Assembly: GCA_027422505.1 (NCBI GenBank)
Contig: JAPQWV010000764.1
Coordinates: 1-64,000 of the forward strand
DNA: 64,000 bases
DNA from: Craterostigma plantagineum
Taxonomy: Eukaryota > Streptophyta > Magnoliopsida > Lamiales > Linderniaceae
Reading direction: 5' to 3'
Positions 10,640-23,886 of the stretch are shown piece by piece (position 1 is the stretch's first letter; every line of letters starts with the position of its first letter). The position numbers and the translations under genes were made by a program. The notes beneath the pieces are model-generated. The model searched no databases. It saw nothing but the letters and a program-made list of their open reading frames with translations, and was not told the origin of the DNA.

Positions 10640-12536
10640 CTCTCTCTATATATATATTAATGTACGATCTTTAATGACACTTCTTTAAATTTTTTCAGTA
10701 GTAGCTCGAACATACTAGAACTCCATAAAAAACTTTATTGAGACATTTTTCTGAAATACAGTTCTTGCTAATCAGATTAGTGAATCACAAATATATGACA
10801 AAAAACATTTCAAATTTTTTGGGGCCAAGCCACCCAAAAATATCAGTGTCATGTTTAATGCCTTGCAATACTAGTCAGGCTATATCTGTTCTATTTTACA
10901 TAAAAATAATAATATATATAATATATGATATAATGCATTAAATCAGTGAAATGTGTACTTGTAGACGACTTTATACCTAACTCAGTTAGCGCTTGCTACT
11001 ACCTTCGTCATTCCTTGCAAATATATATGTTACGCCTCATTTCAGAAACTATATACATAAAAAATCATACTAAGTATCAATTATGCCCATCTATGAACCA
11101 TTAACGGAAATCAGTCTACTTATGAAAACATTTTTCATCATTAACCTTGCGACCAAATCCTGAGAAGCCAATGATGGAATCATGATGTGGAATCACACAC
11201 ACATATAAAATATATATATATATATATATATAAATGCAATTTTTTTATAGACAGTCACCATTTTACTAGACAGGTCATAATAAATCTCATGGTCCATTCC
11301 ATGTAATGGAACTCTTCCCCATATATGAATGACACAGCGGATAATGATGAACGATGATGTTCAAATCTGTGATGTATTATTTTCCGTGATTTTATCATAT
11401 AATTATAAAATATTGTTAGTGGCATTCAAATCATTAATAACAATGTGGTATTTCTTGATTAAAGCTGGTCATCTGACGAAAGCTTGACAAACATTAATTG
11501 ATATATAAATTGAATTTTTTTTCATCATGTGACTAGTCGTTTCGACGTTCAAGGTCAATTTTTCTTAATAACATATACTTGTTTATTTTTCTCGATGATA
11601 TTATGAGTTTTTAAGAAAAATATAAAACATAAAGCCCTTCTGAAAATCAGCATTGGATGCCATGACTAATTAATAAACGTCGTACGCTTTGAAGTTCACA
11701 ACCAACAATATTATTTTGCAGTGACCGAATTCGATATTTCAATTGTAAACGAGTATGGAATAAATATTCAACATCCCTATCTAGTTTTGAATATTAAGTA
11801 GCATGACTCATGATGCAACAAAGCTACGATTTCGAACACATTTTTGTTGTCAAATTATCGAAATAGAAGTGACATTGACTGATCATTAGTTTGGTAGTTT
11901 ACGTCAATCATTACAAGATTAATTTATAGTAATATATTTAATAAGATGACAAATAAAGAATATAGACTGTTTTCGAAAAATGCCAGAAATATATTTTACA
12001 ATAAAATCCAACGACTGGTGCGCGTGCGACCACCGCTTTTTTGTTCTTTTACTATTTTTACCTGAGCACACGCGCCACAAAATATATTATTTAGTTTCTC
12101 AAAAAGAAACAAAAAGAATACAGCGAATAATGTCTAGTACTCTACGGTTAAGCTCGTCATTTCGCACAAATTTGGAATATCACAATTAATCATAAGTATT
12201 TAACCAAGGTATCATTACAATAGGATATCGTAAATACCCAGAAAAGGCGAATAAATGAAAAAATAATTATGATATCGTAAGTACGCCAGAAACATTCCTG
12301 TCGATTTGACTTTCAATCTTATTATCGAAATGAATGGAACAAAAACTTGAGATACATGAATATTTTTTCTTGATTATCGTAATCTGCTTTCGCAAAAATG
12401 AAATATCAACCATATTTTTTTTACATTATTTAATATTTCCTGTATAATATTATGAGAAAGAGGTTATATCGATGCGTATATCTTTCTATCTTCCCAGTGT
12501 TCCTGCCTTTTAAGTGACACCTAACGCAGAAAACAA

Positions 12537-12560
12537 CTCTCTCTCTCTCTCTCTCTCTCT
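12537..12560 (+). repeat. (CT)12 microsatellite in the FPP promoter/leader
   Basis: Perfect CT dinucleotide run just upstream of the presumed transcribed leader of the FPP gene. CT/GA tracts near plant transcription start sites are common; a regulatory role is only possible. Confidence 0.8.
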
Positions 12561-12677
12561 AGCTCACAAAAAAAACACAGTCAAACTCCATAGCTAGACC
12601 ACATTCTCTGTAATTTGATCCTTTTTTCGTATTTTTACTCCCTCTATTCATCTCGAACTCACTTGCATTGACTATAG

Positions 12678-13510
12678 GTAAGCTATACTTGCGCGCTTTT
12701 GTTTTTGGTTTGAGTTTTGTGACCTGCGAGTGAGGTAATAGTGACTGAATGAAGAGTTCACAAGTCTTTTTCTCATTGTTCTCTATGCTTCGGAGGCATT
12801 GTGCTTCTATTGACGGTGTTTTTCCTCTTTAATTTTTGGACTGTGTATGTCTTTCTTGTCTTTTCCCACGGAAAATCGATTTGAGCGTGATTTTTGCTTT
12901 GGAAAAACTAAAGAGCTGTGCTTCGTGTGTTTCAATAGCCATCTAAACAAAAAGTTTCAGAGCAGTTGGTGATTATAGTGTTAATTTTTTAATCGTAGTG
13001 TTTTGCTATTGGTGGTGCGTTAAATCTTCATGTTTGGTGATTTTAGCCGTTTCTGTTTATTTTGATTATGCATTAACTTGCTTTTGATGTTCTTGCGTTA
13101 AGATCAGAGCCTAATGGGTGTTAATTTATTAGTTGGAATTCCTGGTCCAATATTTCATTTTTCTTTCATTTAATGATGATATTTGGTGTTTTATTATTGG
13201 TAATGTCATGGTCATGATGGTTGTTTATGGTGGCCTATCGTTTTCTTTATCCTTCTTGGCATCTTTTTAATTGTTTAACCTGTTTGCATGCATTGAAATC
13301 TAATATATGAATATATTGCGGTGTTACGATAATTTGCATTGAGAAATTAGGTGGACATATCTCATATCTCTAAACGTAATCTCCAGTTGTACTTGTCTTC
13401 TGCTAAAATTAATCATGTGTCTGGAAATCATTACGACTTTTGATTTCTCTGTTTCGTGATTATAATGATTTTTAAGGAAATTATAACCTAAGGCCTTCTT
13501 AACATTTTCA
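12678..13510 (+). other. Probable 5'-UTR intron of the FPP gene
   Basis: A good donor (TATAG|gtaagc) at 12678 and an acceptor (ttttcag) ending at 13510, 15 bp before the start codon, bracket T-rich intron-like sequence without coding capacity. An untranslated first exon of about 90 bp would precede it. Inferred, no transcript evidence. Confidence 0.55.
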
Positions 13511-13525
13511 GTGTCCAGATTTGCA

Positions 13526-16500
13526 ATGGATAAAAAGAGTTGGCCATGGAAGAAAAAATCATCTGATAAGCAATTGGCTGCGAAAAATGCAACAGAATCT
13601 TCTTTAGCTACTTGTGATGTTAATCCTTCTGAGGCTGAGAAGGTCTGATGTTATTCTTCAATTGAATGTCATCTAACTGAAGTAATTATTTGGCTATGTT
13701 ACTTAATGGGCTATCTCCGATCTTAATCCTTCTTCTACAGGTTAAACAACACAGCACCAAAAAACCAAAATATGTTCAGCTGTCAATGGAAACGTATACT
13801 CATCTCACTGGGCTGGAGGATGAAGTGAAGTCTTACGAAGAACAATTGAAGAACTGTGAAGAACAGGTGGAGACCATGGAGGACGAAATAAGAGCACTGA
13901 ATGACAAATTATCCGAAGCCGATGAAGAAATGACAACCAAAGAAAGCCTAGTAAAACAACACGCTAAAGTTGCTGAGGAAGCTGTTTCAGGTCTAATAAT
14001 TTAGGCTTGTCGCATTTCCCTTCCGCAGATTGGGGAAATTTTCCGACCCGAATAATTTTTCGACAGGTTGGGAAAAGGCTGAGGCTGAAGCTGCTTCGTT
14101 GAAAGATCATCTCGAGTCCGTCACGCTGCTGAAGCTTACCGCCGAAGATCGTGCGTCTCACTTGGACGGTGCTCTGAAAGAATGTACGAGGCAGATACGC
14201 AACCTTAAGGAAGAAAACGACCGAAAGATGCACGAGTTAGCCCTTAACAGGACGAAGCTTTTCGACAAGATGAAGACAGAACTCGAAGCAAAGATAGCGC
14301 ATTTGGACCAAGAACTCCTTGCGTCTGCTGCTGAAAATGCTGCTTTGGCTAGATCCCTACACGAGCGTTCTAACATGTTGGTTCAGTTAAGTGGCGAAAA
14401 ATCGACAGCTGAGGCGGAGATAGAACGCCTGAAGGGCAACATCGAGTCTTGCGAGAGAGAAGTGAACTCGCTCAAGTACGAACTTCATATTGCCAAGAAG
14501 GAGATGGAGATTCGCAATGAGGAGAAGAACATGAGCGTGCGAGCTGCTGAGGTGGCAAACAAGCATCATCTTGAAGGGGCGAAGAAAATAGCCAAGCTCG
14601 AAGCTGAATGCCAGAGGCTGAGGGGTCTGGTTAAGAAGAAACTACCCGGCCCAGCTGCATTAGCGCAGATGAAGCTCGAAGTCGAAAATCTCGGCAGAGA
14701 TTACGGCGAATCTCGTTTGAAAAGGTCCCCTGCGAAGCCTCCTACTCTGCACTCGCCCGAGTTTTCGTTCGACGACGTACATAAGTACGTGAAAGAGAAC
14801 GAGCTTCTCACGGTCCGCCTCTTGGCTATGGAGGAAGAAACGAAAATTTTGAAGGAGGCTTTGGCGCAACGTAACCATGAGTTACTAGCTTCTAGGAGCG
14901 TTCATGCGCAGACAGCTTGTAAACTTCATAGTTTAGAAGCTCAGATTCAGGATAATGGCGAGCATAGAAGTCCCACATCTAATATTCGAGACCCCTCGGA
15001 AGGCTTCTACGAGCCAAACGTTAGGAACCCAAGTTTCATCTCCACATCAGAAGATGGAAACTTCGATAACATGAGCTGTTCAGGTTCGTGGGCTGGTGGG
15101 TCGATATCCGAACATTCCCATCTCAAGAAGGAAAAAGCTTCGGACGGTCCGAACAAGCCTGAAAATGCAAGTCGCCTCGACCTGATGGACGATTTCCTGG
15201 AGATGGAGAAGTTGGCACATCAGTCGAATGGAGATGTTTCAGGGTCCGAGATTTTAAAACAGGAAGCATCTACTGAGATAGCTACGGATTCAGACCACCA
15301 AACTGGGGATCAAAAAGGTGATGAATCTCTATCACTTTCTAAAGACGATGCAGTTTCAGAGAATCTTCAGCTGCAGTCACTCGTTCGTTCGAGGCTCCAA
15401 TCCAGAATATACAAGGTTTTCGAGCTGATAGCTGATGAGAAAGACAACGGACAGTTTCTTGACAACATTGGGCAGCTTATGCAGGAAATGCTAGATACTA
15501 TGAATCACCAGTCCGTGGATGGTGTGGTTGAGGTTGAGGCAGCTAACAGTTCTGTTGCAACGAGCGATACGAGCACAGTGCAAACAGATAGCAAAGAATT
15601 ACAAGTTGCCATTTCTCAGATTCACGACTTCTTGATGATTCTTGGTAAAGAAATAAAGGTTATCTCTGAGACAACTCTTGATGGAAGTTCACTGAGCAAG
15701 AAGCTAGATATGTGTTCTGCCAAGTACGGTGAAGCTAGAGACAGTAACGTCAGTTTACCCGATTTCATTCTCGACGTGTCCCACGTATTTTCAAAAGCTT
15801 GCCAGCTGAACTTTAATGTCCTGGGATTCAAAGATTCAGAAACTGAAAGTGTTGGTTCTGATTGTATAGATAAGATAGCACTGTCCGAGAATAAGGCTTT
15901 TGTCAGTATACCAGGAGAGAGATATCCCAATGGTTGTAGCAATTTCTCTGATTCTTCATCTGATCCCGACGTACCAAACGATGGAAACCCCGTCCCAACG
16001 TCAGAATCGAGCGCAAAATCGTGGAAATGTTCTTCGGAGGAATTCGAACAGTTGAAGACGGAGAAGGAAAACTTGGAAGTCAGCCTCGGTAGGATATCAG
16101 AAAACTTTGAAAGCACAAAGTCGCAGTTGCTGGAAACGGAACGAGTTCTAGCCGAGGTTAAGTCTCAGCTAACATCAGCTCAAAAGTCAAACAGCTTCGT
16201 CGAGACGCAGCTCAAGTGCATGACGGAATCATACAAATCGCTCGAAAAACGAGCGGAGGAGTTGGAAACCGAAGCAAGCATACTACAAGGGAAGATTGGA
16301 AGTTTGGAGGCCGAGCTTCGAGAGGAGAGAATTAGTCACGAGGAAACGCTTAACAGATTCAAAGATCTTCAGGAGCAGCTAGAGAGGTAGAATAATCTTT
16401 CTTTCTCGCCTTGGTACCTTAATATATCTGGGCTCTAAATATCAAATTACATTGAAAGTGGCTATATTTTAAAAAACAAATCTTACAGTTCCCATCTCCT

Positions 16501-17118
16501 TACTTTCTATTCGCAGAATCGAGAGTTCAGATGTACCTGGGAACGATGACAAGGCTAGTCAGGTGAACTAAGCATATGATCTTCTTCTGTCTAGTAGAGC
16601 TGTTAAAATCCCTATAACCATACCAGTTTTGATTATTTCATTACATGCATATGATGTTTGCTTTCAGTAACCACCAATATCTCTCTGACTAACAGGAGAA
16701 CGAATTGGCTGCAGCAGCCGAGAAGTTAGCAGAGTGTCAGGAAACCATATACCTCCTCGGCAAGCAATTAAAAGCTCTCCGTCCCCAAACAGAATCGCCA
16801 GACAACAATGTAAAGGCACGAAACGCTAAATCTTCGTTCGACGACGAACAAAGAGTAAGCAACAGCAGCAGAACATCTTTGCCGGAATCTGATCACTTGG
16901 AAACCGATAAAGGCTTCCAAAGAGTGGGTTGTGAATCGCCGCTGCATATGGATCTTCTCAACGCCCCTTTCAGCCCGACAGATGCTGAAGCAAACAACTT
17001 GTTGAAGTCGCCTGGGAATTCAATGTACCACCACACTAATTCATCCACGCCTACGATGGAGAAACAATCTCGTTCGTTCAGCAGATTCTTTTCGACAAAG
17101 GGAAAGAACGGTCAGTAG
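13526..17118 (+). CDS. FPP4: Filament-like plant protein (FPP4-like), long coiled-coil protein
   Basis: Five coding exons: 13526-13642, 13741-13990, 14067-16386, 16517-16562, 16696-17118; total 1051 aa, the usual FPP length. The N-terminus MDKKSWPWKKKSSDK is the FPP signature. Heptad-rich coiled coils run over about residues 50-260, 320-370 and 760-900 with further short ones. Conserved FPP blocks include LSMETYTHLTGLEDEV, KKIAKLEAECQRLRGLVKKKLPGPAALAQMKLEVE, and the C-terminal FSRFFSTKGKNGQ. Between the coils lies a Ser/Asp/Glu-rich linker. Family knowledge: FPPs were described as nuclear-envelope-associated coiled-coil partners of MAF1 and are linked to microtubules and secondary wall/vesicle processes; biochemical role not settled. 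It sits between two SAUR genes, as the Arabidopsis FPP4 locus does (from memory). Confidence 0.92.
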
Positions 17119-17504
17119 ATAATATATATGTGTGTGTGTGTGTTCGTTTTTTAAAGTTCGTGGCGGCAAAAATAAAATAATGTGGGAAGTTGTTCTTGTA
17201 AATAGAAGGCTAGAGACTCTCATACTTGTGGTCCTTGATCTTTGGTTTAAGATCTGATCCGTAAGTGGTCGTGCGATGTCGGAAATAACTGGGAAAGTGG
17301 TTCTTTTTTGGGCTTAATGTTCATGTTGAGATGAATCATGGGACAAATAGGACAGCTAATGATAATAAATGGTATTGATTCGATTCGAACTTTATTAATT
17401 TGTTGTGTTAAGTTGGAGTGATTTTGTATGTAGAATTTTGAACTGTCTGAAGAAGAATATTGATATAGTACGTTACTGTGTATTAGCGTATCAATTTATT
17501 TGGA

Positions 17505-17806
17505 CAAAATTATAAAAATGGGCCACTAAGTATACCATTTTTTATTTTGGGTCACTATGTTTGCCATTTACATAATTAGGTCGCTAAGTATGTATATAGT
17601 AACAAAAATGGATCATTAGTTACAAAATTAGATCATTAAGTATGTATATAGTTACAAATTTGGGTCACTAAGTATGCATATAATAAGAAAAAAGAGGTCA
17701 GTGACCCAGTTTTGTTACTATATACATACTTAGTGACCTAGTTTTGTAACTGTCAAACATAGTGACCCAAAATAGAAAATTAGCATAACCCATTTTTATA
17801 ATATTA
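17505..17806. mobile_element. Foldback MITE-like element, about 300 bp
   Basis: The left arm (ATTATAAAAATGGG..., TTTTGGGTCACTATGTTTG, AAGTATGTATATAGTAACAAAA) recurs as reverse complement in the right arm (TTTTGTTACTATATACATACTT, CAAACATAGTGACCCAAAA, CCCATTTTTATAAT). The arms meet near 17700, where the GTCACTAAGTATGTATATA motif is also repeated directly three or four times. No coding capacity; target-site duplication not resolved. Confidence 0.75.
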
Positions 17807-18360
17807 CCATTTATTTGTTACTCACGTGGTCTTGGTCTCATCTCATCTCAACTCTTTTGGTTTGTTACGTTGCTAACTCGCCGCGTTTATCTTCTTCAAA
17901 GCGGACAAACGAAAATTGGGCCGTTGGGATAATTGGGCCTTCTAGAAGTTATAATCGAATGCTGCATTTCTTTTGCTCCCATCTATTTATTACGAAAATT
18001 TATTGTGGCTGCTTTTTTGAATTTAGAACCTCATGGAAGAACCAAACTATTTTATTATAATTTCTATCAAAGTCATAACCAAGAGTAGAGTAGACCGCAC
18101 AAACATAGATTTATTTCGACCCACGTGACAGATGACCCAAAATGTCTCAACTCTTTACTTGAGCATAGTGCAACGGTCACGTGATTTAAGGACCACCACA
18201 AAAAAAAATACGATTTTCTCTTTAGCCCACAATCATAAAATTATATACATATTTTTCTCAGCACTTGCTAGTCACTCACTACTGGGGTGGGACATCAACA
18301 ACATTGTTCCTTTATTTCTCGTTTTTGATTTGTCGTCATAATTTATAAAAAATAAAAAAG

Positions 18361-18363
<3 letters not shown>

Positions 18364-18400
<37 letters not shown>
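18364..18400. repeat. (GA)n microsatellite
   Basis: Perfect GA run of about 37 bp in intergenic DNA. Confidence 0.9.
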
Positions 18401-18401
<1 letters not shown>

Positions 18402-18628
18402 AGTACTCGTACAAATTAAGTACCGCAACAGTTTTGTCCATTTAATTATTGGTCCTGACGTTGACATTTTAAGAATCATGTCGGAACTTGGAAGTCCATA
18501 AGAGTAAGGCCCACTTTAATTAAGGAGTTAGAGTAATCCTTGGGCTTAGATCAATATTCACATTCTTTCTATAATTCGATTGAAGCTCGATTGTAATTAC
18601 GTACAAGTTAATATAATGTGAGATCGAT

Positions 18629-18675
18629 CTCTCTCTCTCTCTCCCTCTCTCTCTCTCTCGCTCTCTCTCTCTCTC
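18629..18675. repeat. (CT)n microsatellite, slightly interrupted
   Basis: CT run of about 47 bp with one CCC and one CG interruption, in intergenic DNA, 265 bp from the GA run of opposite strand sense. Confidence 0.85.
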
Positions 18676-20079
18676 CATGGCAGCTCAGCAGCCTCTTATC
18701 CAACAATCTTGATGTGAACTCGTGAGCCACGCATGATCACTAGTTTATATATTTATAAAGATATAAATTTTGCTATTTTTAAAAACACATGTTGAGAAAT
18801 CAACGAATAGAAAGAAAAAAAACTTAATCATATACGAAATGTTGATAAAGAAAGATCAAGTGCCTTGTGGAAACAAATAGCATTGTAGTGATTATTACAT
18901 TTCTTCTTGTTCTAACGTTTGGTGGTCTAATAACATTAAATATATTAGTTGGATATCTAAATTGTCGCTTGGATAAAAGCTTACAATATTGCAGGTGGCA
19001 ATTGTTATTTTCATTCAATTTGAATTTACTGTATATCTCACAACTCAGCATATATTATTGTGTTTTATCTGTTATAATAATATATATGTATAGCTTCAAA
19101 TCCACATTCTGAGGCTCCAATTCCTTTAAAACCTATTACTTTACTATATCTTCTAAATATCTAATTTGACAGCAGACAGAAATGTGATTTTTTTAATACA
19201 TTTATTTCATACCAACATTTTTATAATCTTATTATGGGAAAAAAATGAAGTATTTGCATGTGCTCATGCAAATTGAAGGATCAAATCACAATAATTTCAA
19301 AGAAAGCTGATAATGCATCATTTTCGTAAACACTTTGTTTTCTCATACATGTTAAGTTGGCTTCAATAATTTCGTGTTCTCTTGTCATAAACATTTTGAT
19401 TAATTAGACATGGAAATTACGTACGCACCTATCTTCTACGATTAGAAACGAATATCGGAAATCAAATTTCATTTTACTGTTATGCATGTGAATCTTTGTC
19501 TTTTTTTTTTTCTATTTAATTTCCCAAATTGGGTCCATTGGCATTCTGTTTCATTTATCTGCATATACGAAATATGTAATAGGTTAGTGAAAGTTATCCA
19601 ATTTGAAAAATCTTCCTTTTGAATTTAATTTTAAAATATTTTATTCTGTCGTGCAGCATATTTATCTGAAAAATGCTTACTGTACGTATCATTACTATTA
19701 ATTACATATAACTTGAGTCAACATAGCATTTTTTTGCTACATAATACATAGAAGTTGGTAGAATTTACAAAATATATGCTTTAATAATCTCGAATCAGAA
19801 TCATCGTTTCATAAAATTTATTAACAATCTCACAGGGTATACATATCAAGTCATAATCATATTATAGATGATCACAACTAAACACCTCTCCGAGAAAAAA
19901 ATACTAAGACAACCACACACACAATTATATTACAATCTCATCCCCAAGCCAACTTAAGTCAGGCGATAAAAGAGTTAAACTGAAAATTAAGACAATGAAA
20001 AAACCATCCCACAAAAGGGACAACAAAGAAAAACAAGAATCTAGAACTTCTCTCCATGAAGCTTCTTTTTTTCTTGTGC

Positions 20080-20412
20080 TTAATGATCTCTCAAACTCGA
20101 AGTTAGAGACTCGAAAAACCCTTCATCGCAAGGTAAGGTCAATCCCATATCGTGATCGAATCCAAACTCTTCTTCGGCTCTTTGAAGAAGGATTTGAAAT
20201 TCTGGAACATTCAAGATCGATATTGGGACAATGTGTCTACTTCGACTCTGTCCAACGTAGACCACAAAGTGTCCTTTTGGGACATCCAAAGGAAATCCCT
20301 CGTCGTCATAATCGTGTTTCTTGCCTAAGCTCGAGCAACGTTTCACAATTTGCTTGATCATAGCTTTTTGGGAGAGCTTATTAGCACTTGATTTTCTAAT
20401 AGCCATTGCCAA
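20080..20412 (-). CDS. SAUR-family protein (SAUR50-54 type)
   Basis: Intronless 110-aa protein. The start [15 protein letters not shown] followed by [16 protein letters not shown] is characteristic of the SAUR50-54 subgroup. The core [21 protein letters not shown], then the [19 protein letters not shown] and [18 protein letters not shown] segments, is complete. Family role as for other SAURs: auxin/brassinosteroid-induced growth through PP2C.D inhibition. A TATA-like element on the minus strand lies at about 20525-20534, 115 bp upstream, with CT repeats in the leader. Together with the SAUR at 7786 it brackets the FPP gene; the two are different subgroups, so not a recent tandem duplicate. 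Confidence 0.94.
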   Translation of the reverse strand: MAMAIRKSSANKLSQKAMIKQIVKRCSSLGKKHDYDDEGFPLDVPKGHFVVYVGQSRSRHIVPISILNVPEFQILLQRAEEEFGFDHDMGLTLPCDEGFFESLTSSLRDH

Positions 20413-21578
20413 ATCTTTGTGATTGTGAATCCTCTCTCTCTCTCTATATCTCTATGTGCAAGAGAAGATGAGTTGGGAAAGAATAGGGTGATGGGAATGA
20501 AATTGAGGGGATAGAATATGCTATGTATATATAAAGTGGAAGGAGTAGGGGGGGAATTTAATTGCGGGTAGTTAAGGAAATTAAATTGACATATAGGGTT
20601 TCTTTATTTATATAAATATACCAAATTGAGAAAAGGAAAATCGACAAGTATGATTTGCAATTATCAGTTCTTGTGTTATGCGTGGAGTTGAATTCTATAA
20701 TTCGTTCATGAAGATTTGGTAATTGGTCTCCGTGTGTGTAATAAATAAATGGTCGCCATGTGCAGTTCATCGGTTCTATTTATATATATTTGTACCTGCT
20801 AAACATATTGAAAAATTTGTGTTTTGAAAATAACTTTTCTATTTCGAGAGAATAGAAATATCTGTAACTTCTCCCTATAGAACATCTTGCGAGTAGATTC
20901 CGAGAGGTCGTTACAAATTAATAGAGAATAATAACAAAATAGAAAAGAAAATACAAAAGGCATGTGGGGCAAAAGAACGGTGTTTTTCGAGTATTAAATC
21001 TTCTAAGCCAAAGGTCTCGGTTTCACAAAATCGTGTAACGTTTCATCAAGACAACATGGTCCCAGATTATGTATTCAGTTTTACTTGACTTGTATATATA
21101 TTTAATAAACTCCCCAAATGAATATATAGACTATAGTGTTCTCTTTTTTGTGGAGTTCGAACATAATAACTCTCCAAGTAAACATTGTTCTGTGGCTATC
21201 TAACAAAGTCTACGTTAATGTTATATCTACGATAGAATCTTTGGAGCGTACGCAGCTGAGAAATAGTTTCCTGATCAGCCCCACGGCGACTTATACGTAG
21301 AAAATTACAGTTTGAAAGAATTCAAATTGCGTCCTCAAGTGAGTATATATTTGTTTTATATGTATATATATATATTATATTTATACGCATATATGTGTAT
21401 CGATGTGAAAGAGAAGCATGGGGCCATGAGAAGGCACTCTTGAATGCAATGGCATGTTCTGTGAATGAAATTTGTTGCTCTTTGTGACATTTAAACAGCA
21501 ATTTGTGGAACTAGAAGATAACAAAAAGACCCCACCTTTTGTCACCGAATAATTTAATTCATACCAATCAGTCATAAC

Positions 21579-21611
<33 letters not shown>

Positions 21612-22607
21612 ATAAAAAAAAAATTAAATTATAAAACTCTTACAGAGAGGTAACAATAAAACTAGTCCATGCATGTTACCTTTGTCTTTGGCTTTTACTG
21701 CTCTTGCAAAGACAGCCTAATAATGTACAACCTCGGCACCCAACTCTTTGCCTATCCTAATTCAACTCGACATTTATTTTCCAAACCCAAACAACAAAAA
21801 TCTACGACTAGTGCGTGAAATACATAGGCAAAAATAGTTGATTAGGGTTTATGTAGTGCGTTTTCTATCAATATTTAATTCTGGCTTATAATTGAGCATT
21901 GCAGAATCATTCCCTATCTATCTGACTTGATTCATTTTTCTTCTCTCGTGTTTTGTTAGGTAACAGTTCGAGTTATTCGAACTATAGAAGTTGCGATAAA
22001 TTATTTCGTAATGACCATCTCCGTGATTAGGGTTTAGATAATTAAAATGGCGAATATAGCTCGATTTATAACCACTATTTGGTAGCCATAAATATAAATG
22101 GGGTTAGTGAAAACGGCTCTTCACCAACAGCCACGGAGATGCTATTTTTGGGAATAACAATATCACAAACCTGAAAGGAACTGTATGCTCATTTCAAGTA
22201 AATTAAAATTTCAAATCAAGAAAAAATTGCAAGCAAGAGATTGAGACTGATTTATAACATCGATCATCTGACCCCAAATACAGCTAAGTTGAGTCTCAAT
22301 CATTTTCTTTGCATATGTACCTCATATATTTTTAAAATGGTACCACGCCACATGTACTGCATGCTAAGACGAAAGCATACGTACATTGCATGAGTTAATA
22401 TGCCTTCTCACATCAGAAATGTTTCTTCAATTATTATTATTATTCGTTCATATTAATATGCATGTGCTCTACTCTACCGAATAATTATCATCAATAAACT
22501 TGGGCTTTATTGTTGGGGTGATCATTGACCAATTATTGGGTCTAAAGAAGAAAATTAGAAAAGTACCAGAAATTATATATTCTCATTCATATTGGGCCTT
22601 TTCAACA
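20413..22607. other. Intergenic region
   Basis: About 2.2 kb of AT-rich DNA: the promoter of the minus-strand SAUR on the left, and the 3' flank of the WEB gene on the right. Holds a TA microsatellite (about 21582-21607). No other gene supported. Confidence 0.5.
20525..20534 (-). promoter_or_regulatory. Probable TATA box of the second SAUR gene
   Basis: On the minus strand the sequence reads ACTTTATATATACAT about 115 bp before the start codon. Good TATA context; unverified. Confidence 0.5.
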
Positions 22608-23231
22608 TCAGTTTATATTCTTCTTAGAAAACATCCCACCAATGAGTGGCAAAAATGTCGTCTTTTTCTCCTTTTTAACACCAGAGGAACGCCTTTCAAG
22701 AACGTCGCCGTCATTTCTCGTTAGCTGCGGCGGCGATTGACGACGATGCATAGGCGAAAGCGTCGCCGCCGCATGTTTCTTCTTACTACTTTCGACGAAT
22801 TTCAGGTCTTCGATGTCGTCGAGGTCGAATATGTCTCGAACGTAGGATCGATTTTTGAGCTTCTGAAGCTCCCTTCTTGTCTGTTCGAGCTCTTGTTGTA
22901 ATGAATATAGGCAGGCCGACATTTTCGTGCTCTCTTGGCGTGCTTCTTCGAGGCTTCTCTTCGTTTCTTCGAGCTCTGATATTGCCATTTTTTCGCGCCG
23001 ATCGTCGCTTGTATTATCAGTTGTAGTACTCTGGCGTTGAAATCGATGATGATATAAGACGGTCTTAAAACTTATTTTCACAGACACCTTTGAATAGAGT
23101 TACTACTAATCAGTCACCTCTTTCGTCAGAATAACCTCGTTAGCCATCGTAGTTTTCTCGCCGAACAGAATGACGGCTTCTTTAACGGATCCAAACGGCG
23201 CACTCTCGTCGATCTCCGCCTTGCTCCTCAT
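22608..23231 (-). CDS. Short WEB-family (DUF827) coiled-coil protein
   Basis: Two exons on the minus strand: 23118-23231 (38 codons) and 22608-22973, joined by a 144-bp GT-AG intron in phase 0; total 159 aa. Exon 1 gives MRSKAEIDESAPFGSVKEAVI and FGEK; the PFGSVKEAVxLFGE motif is the N-terminal hallmark of WEB proteins. Exon 2 opens with a coiled coil (LEETKRSLEEARQESTKM, then LQQELEQTRRELQKLKNR), followed by an acidic stretch and a basic tail ending LPLIGGMFSKKNIN. WEB1 and PMI2 of this family act in blue-light chloroplast photorelocation; short members such as At1g75720 have no assigned role. The upstream part of the exon 2 open frame is intron, since the coiled coil only continues in frame from 22973. 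Confidence 0.82.
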
Positions 23232-23886
23232 TTCTTGCCAATGATTATGTCTTTCTGATCTTCGTACGATGATGGATACAGATTTCAGTGAATGTTTGTG
23301 TGTTTGTGTCTATATATATATATATTGTGAATTGTGTGAGCTGAGAAAGAGGAGTAGAGTGTAATAATCTGAAACGGAGGTTCGTTTCTTGGCGTCCACT
23401 TTACTGCCCAATCCAATCCTCTGTTTCAATATTTAATGTTGTATGTACGTATGTATGTAACAAAGAGCTGTTCTTTTTTCCATTTTTTTCTTTTCCAATT
23501 CTCCGACAGAAAAGGAAGACATGAATTGATTCACCACCCACCCTCCAATCGCCTTTCTTCAGAAGCATTCGTAGATTTTACCTCGTGTTCTTTAAGAATA
23601 ATTTCATTTGCTCTCAATCTATACACCATTACAGCAAATCCTTAATAACATACTCCATCTCACCAATCCTGGGAAACGAAACAACAGAAAACGTCCTCTA
23701 ACTAACTCACATTATTCATTACCTTCCTTCAAGCTTCTTCATTATTCCACAAAAAAAAAGAAAAAAAAAAAACACCCAGAAATCCATACATGTATATATG
23801 ACAAACAACAACAACAACAATAGCTCGGTCAAATTCGACGACGTAATAAACGTAATACGAAAAAAAGAAAAAAGAACCGACGACGG
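23232..23886. other. WEB promoter and invertase 3' flank
   Basis: About 650 bp. Near the WEB gene it carries a TATA-like TATATATATATA tract (about 23309-23324). Towards the invertase it has an A-rich stretch, likely 3' UTR. No other gene supported. Confidence 0.45.

Larger units (their letters stand above)
8224..12590. other. Long AT-rich intergenic region
   Basis: No supported gene over about 4.4 kb. It includes the 3' region of the SAUR gene, a foldback element (10267-10639), an exact roughly 20-bp direct repeat (AAAGGGTACTAGTCACAATT at about 9958 and 10019), and a TA microsatellite (about 11211-11232). A 76-codon open frame at 9512-9742 has no recognisable domain and lies in AT-rich DNA. 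Confidence 0.5.
17119..20079. other. Intergenic region with foldback element and microsatellites
   Basis: About 3 kb with no supported gene. It holds the FPP 3' region, a foldback element (17505-17806), a GA microsatellite (18364-18400) and a CT microsatellite (18629-18675). The rest is AT-rich without recognisable structure. Confidence 0.5.

Noticed and set aside
22974..23087. Longer N-terminus for the WEB protein by reading straight upstream of the coiled coil
   Set aside because: That stretch (MSVKISFKTVLYHHRF) has no family similarity, whereas splicing to 23118-23231 restores the PFGSVKEAV hallmark in frame.
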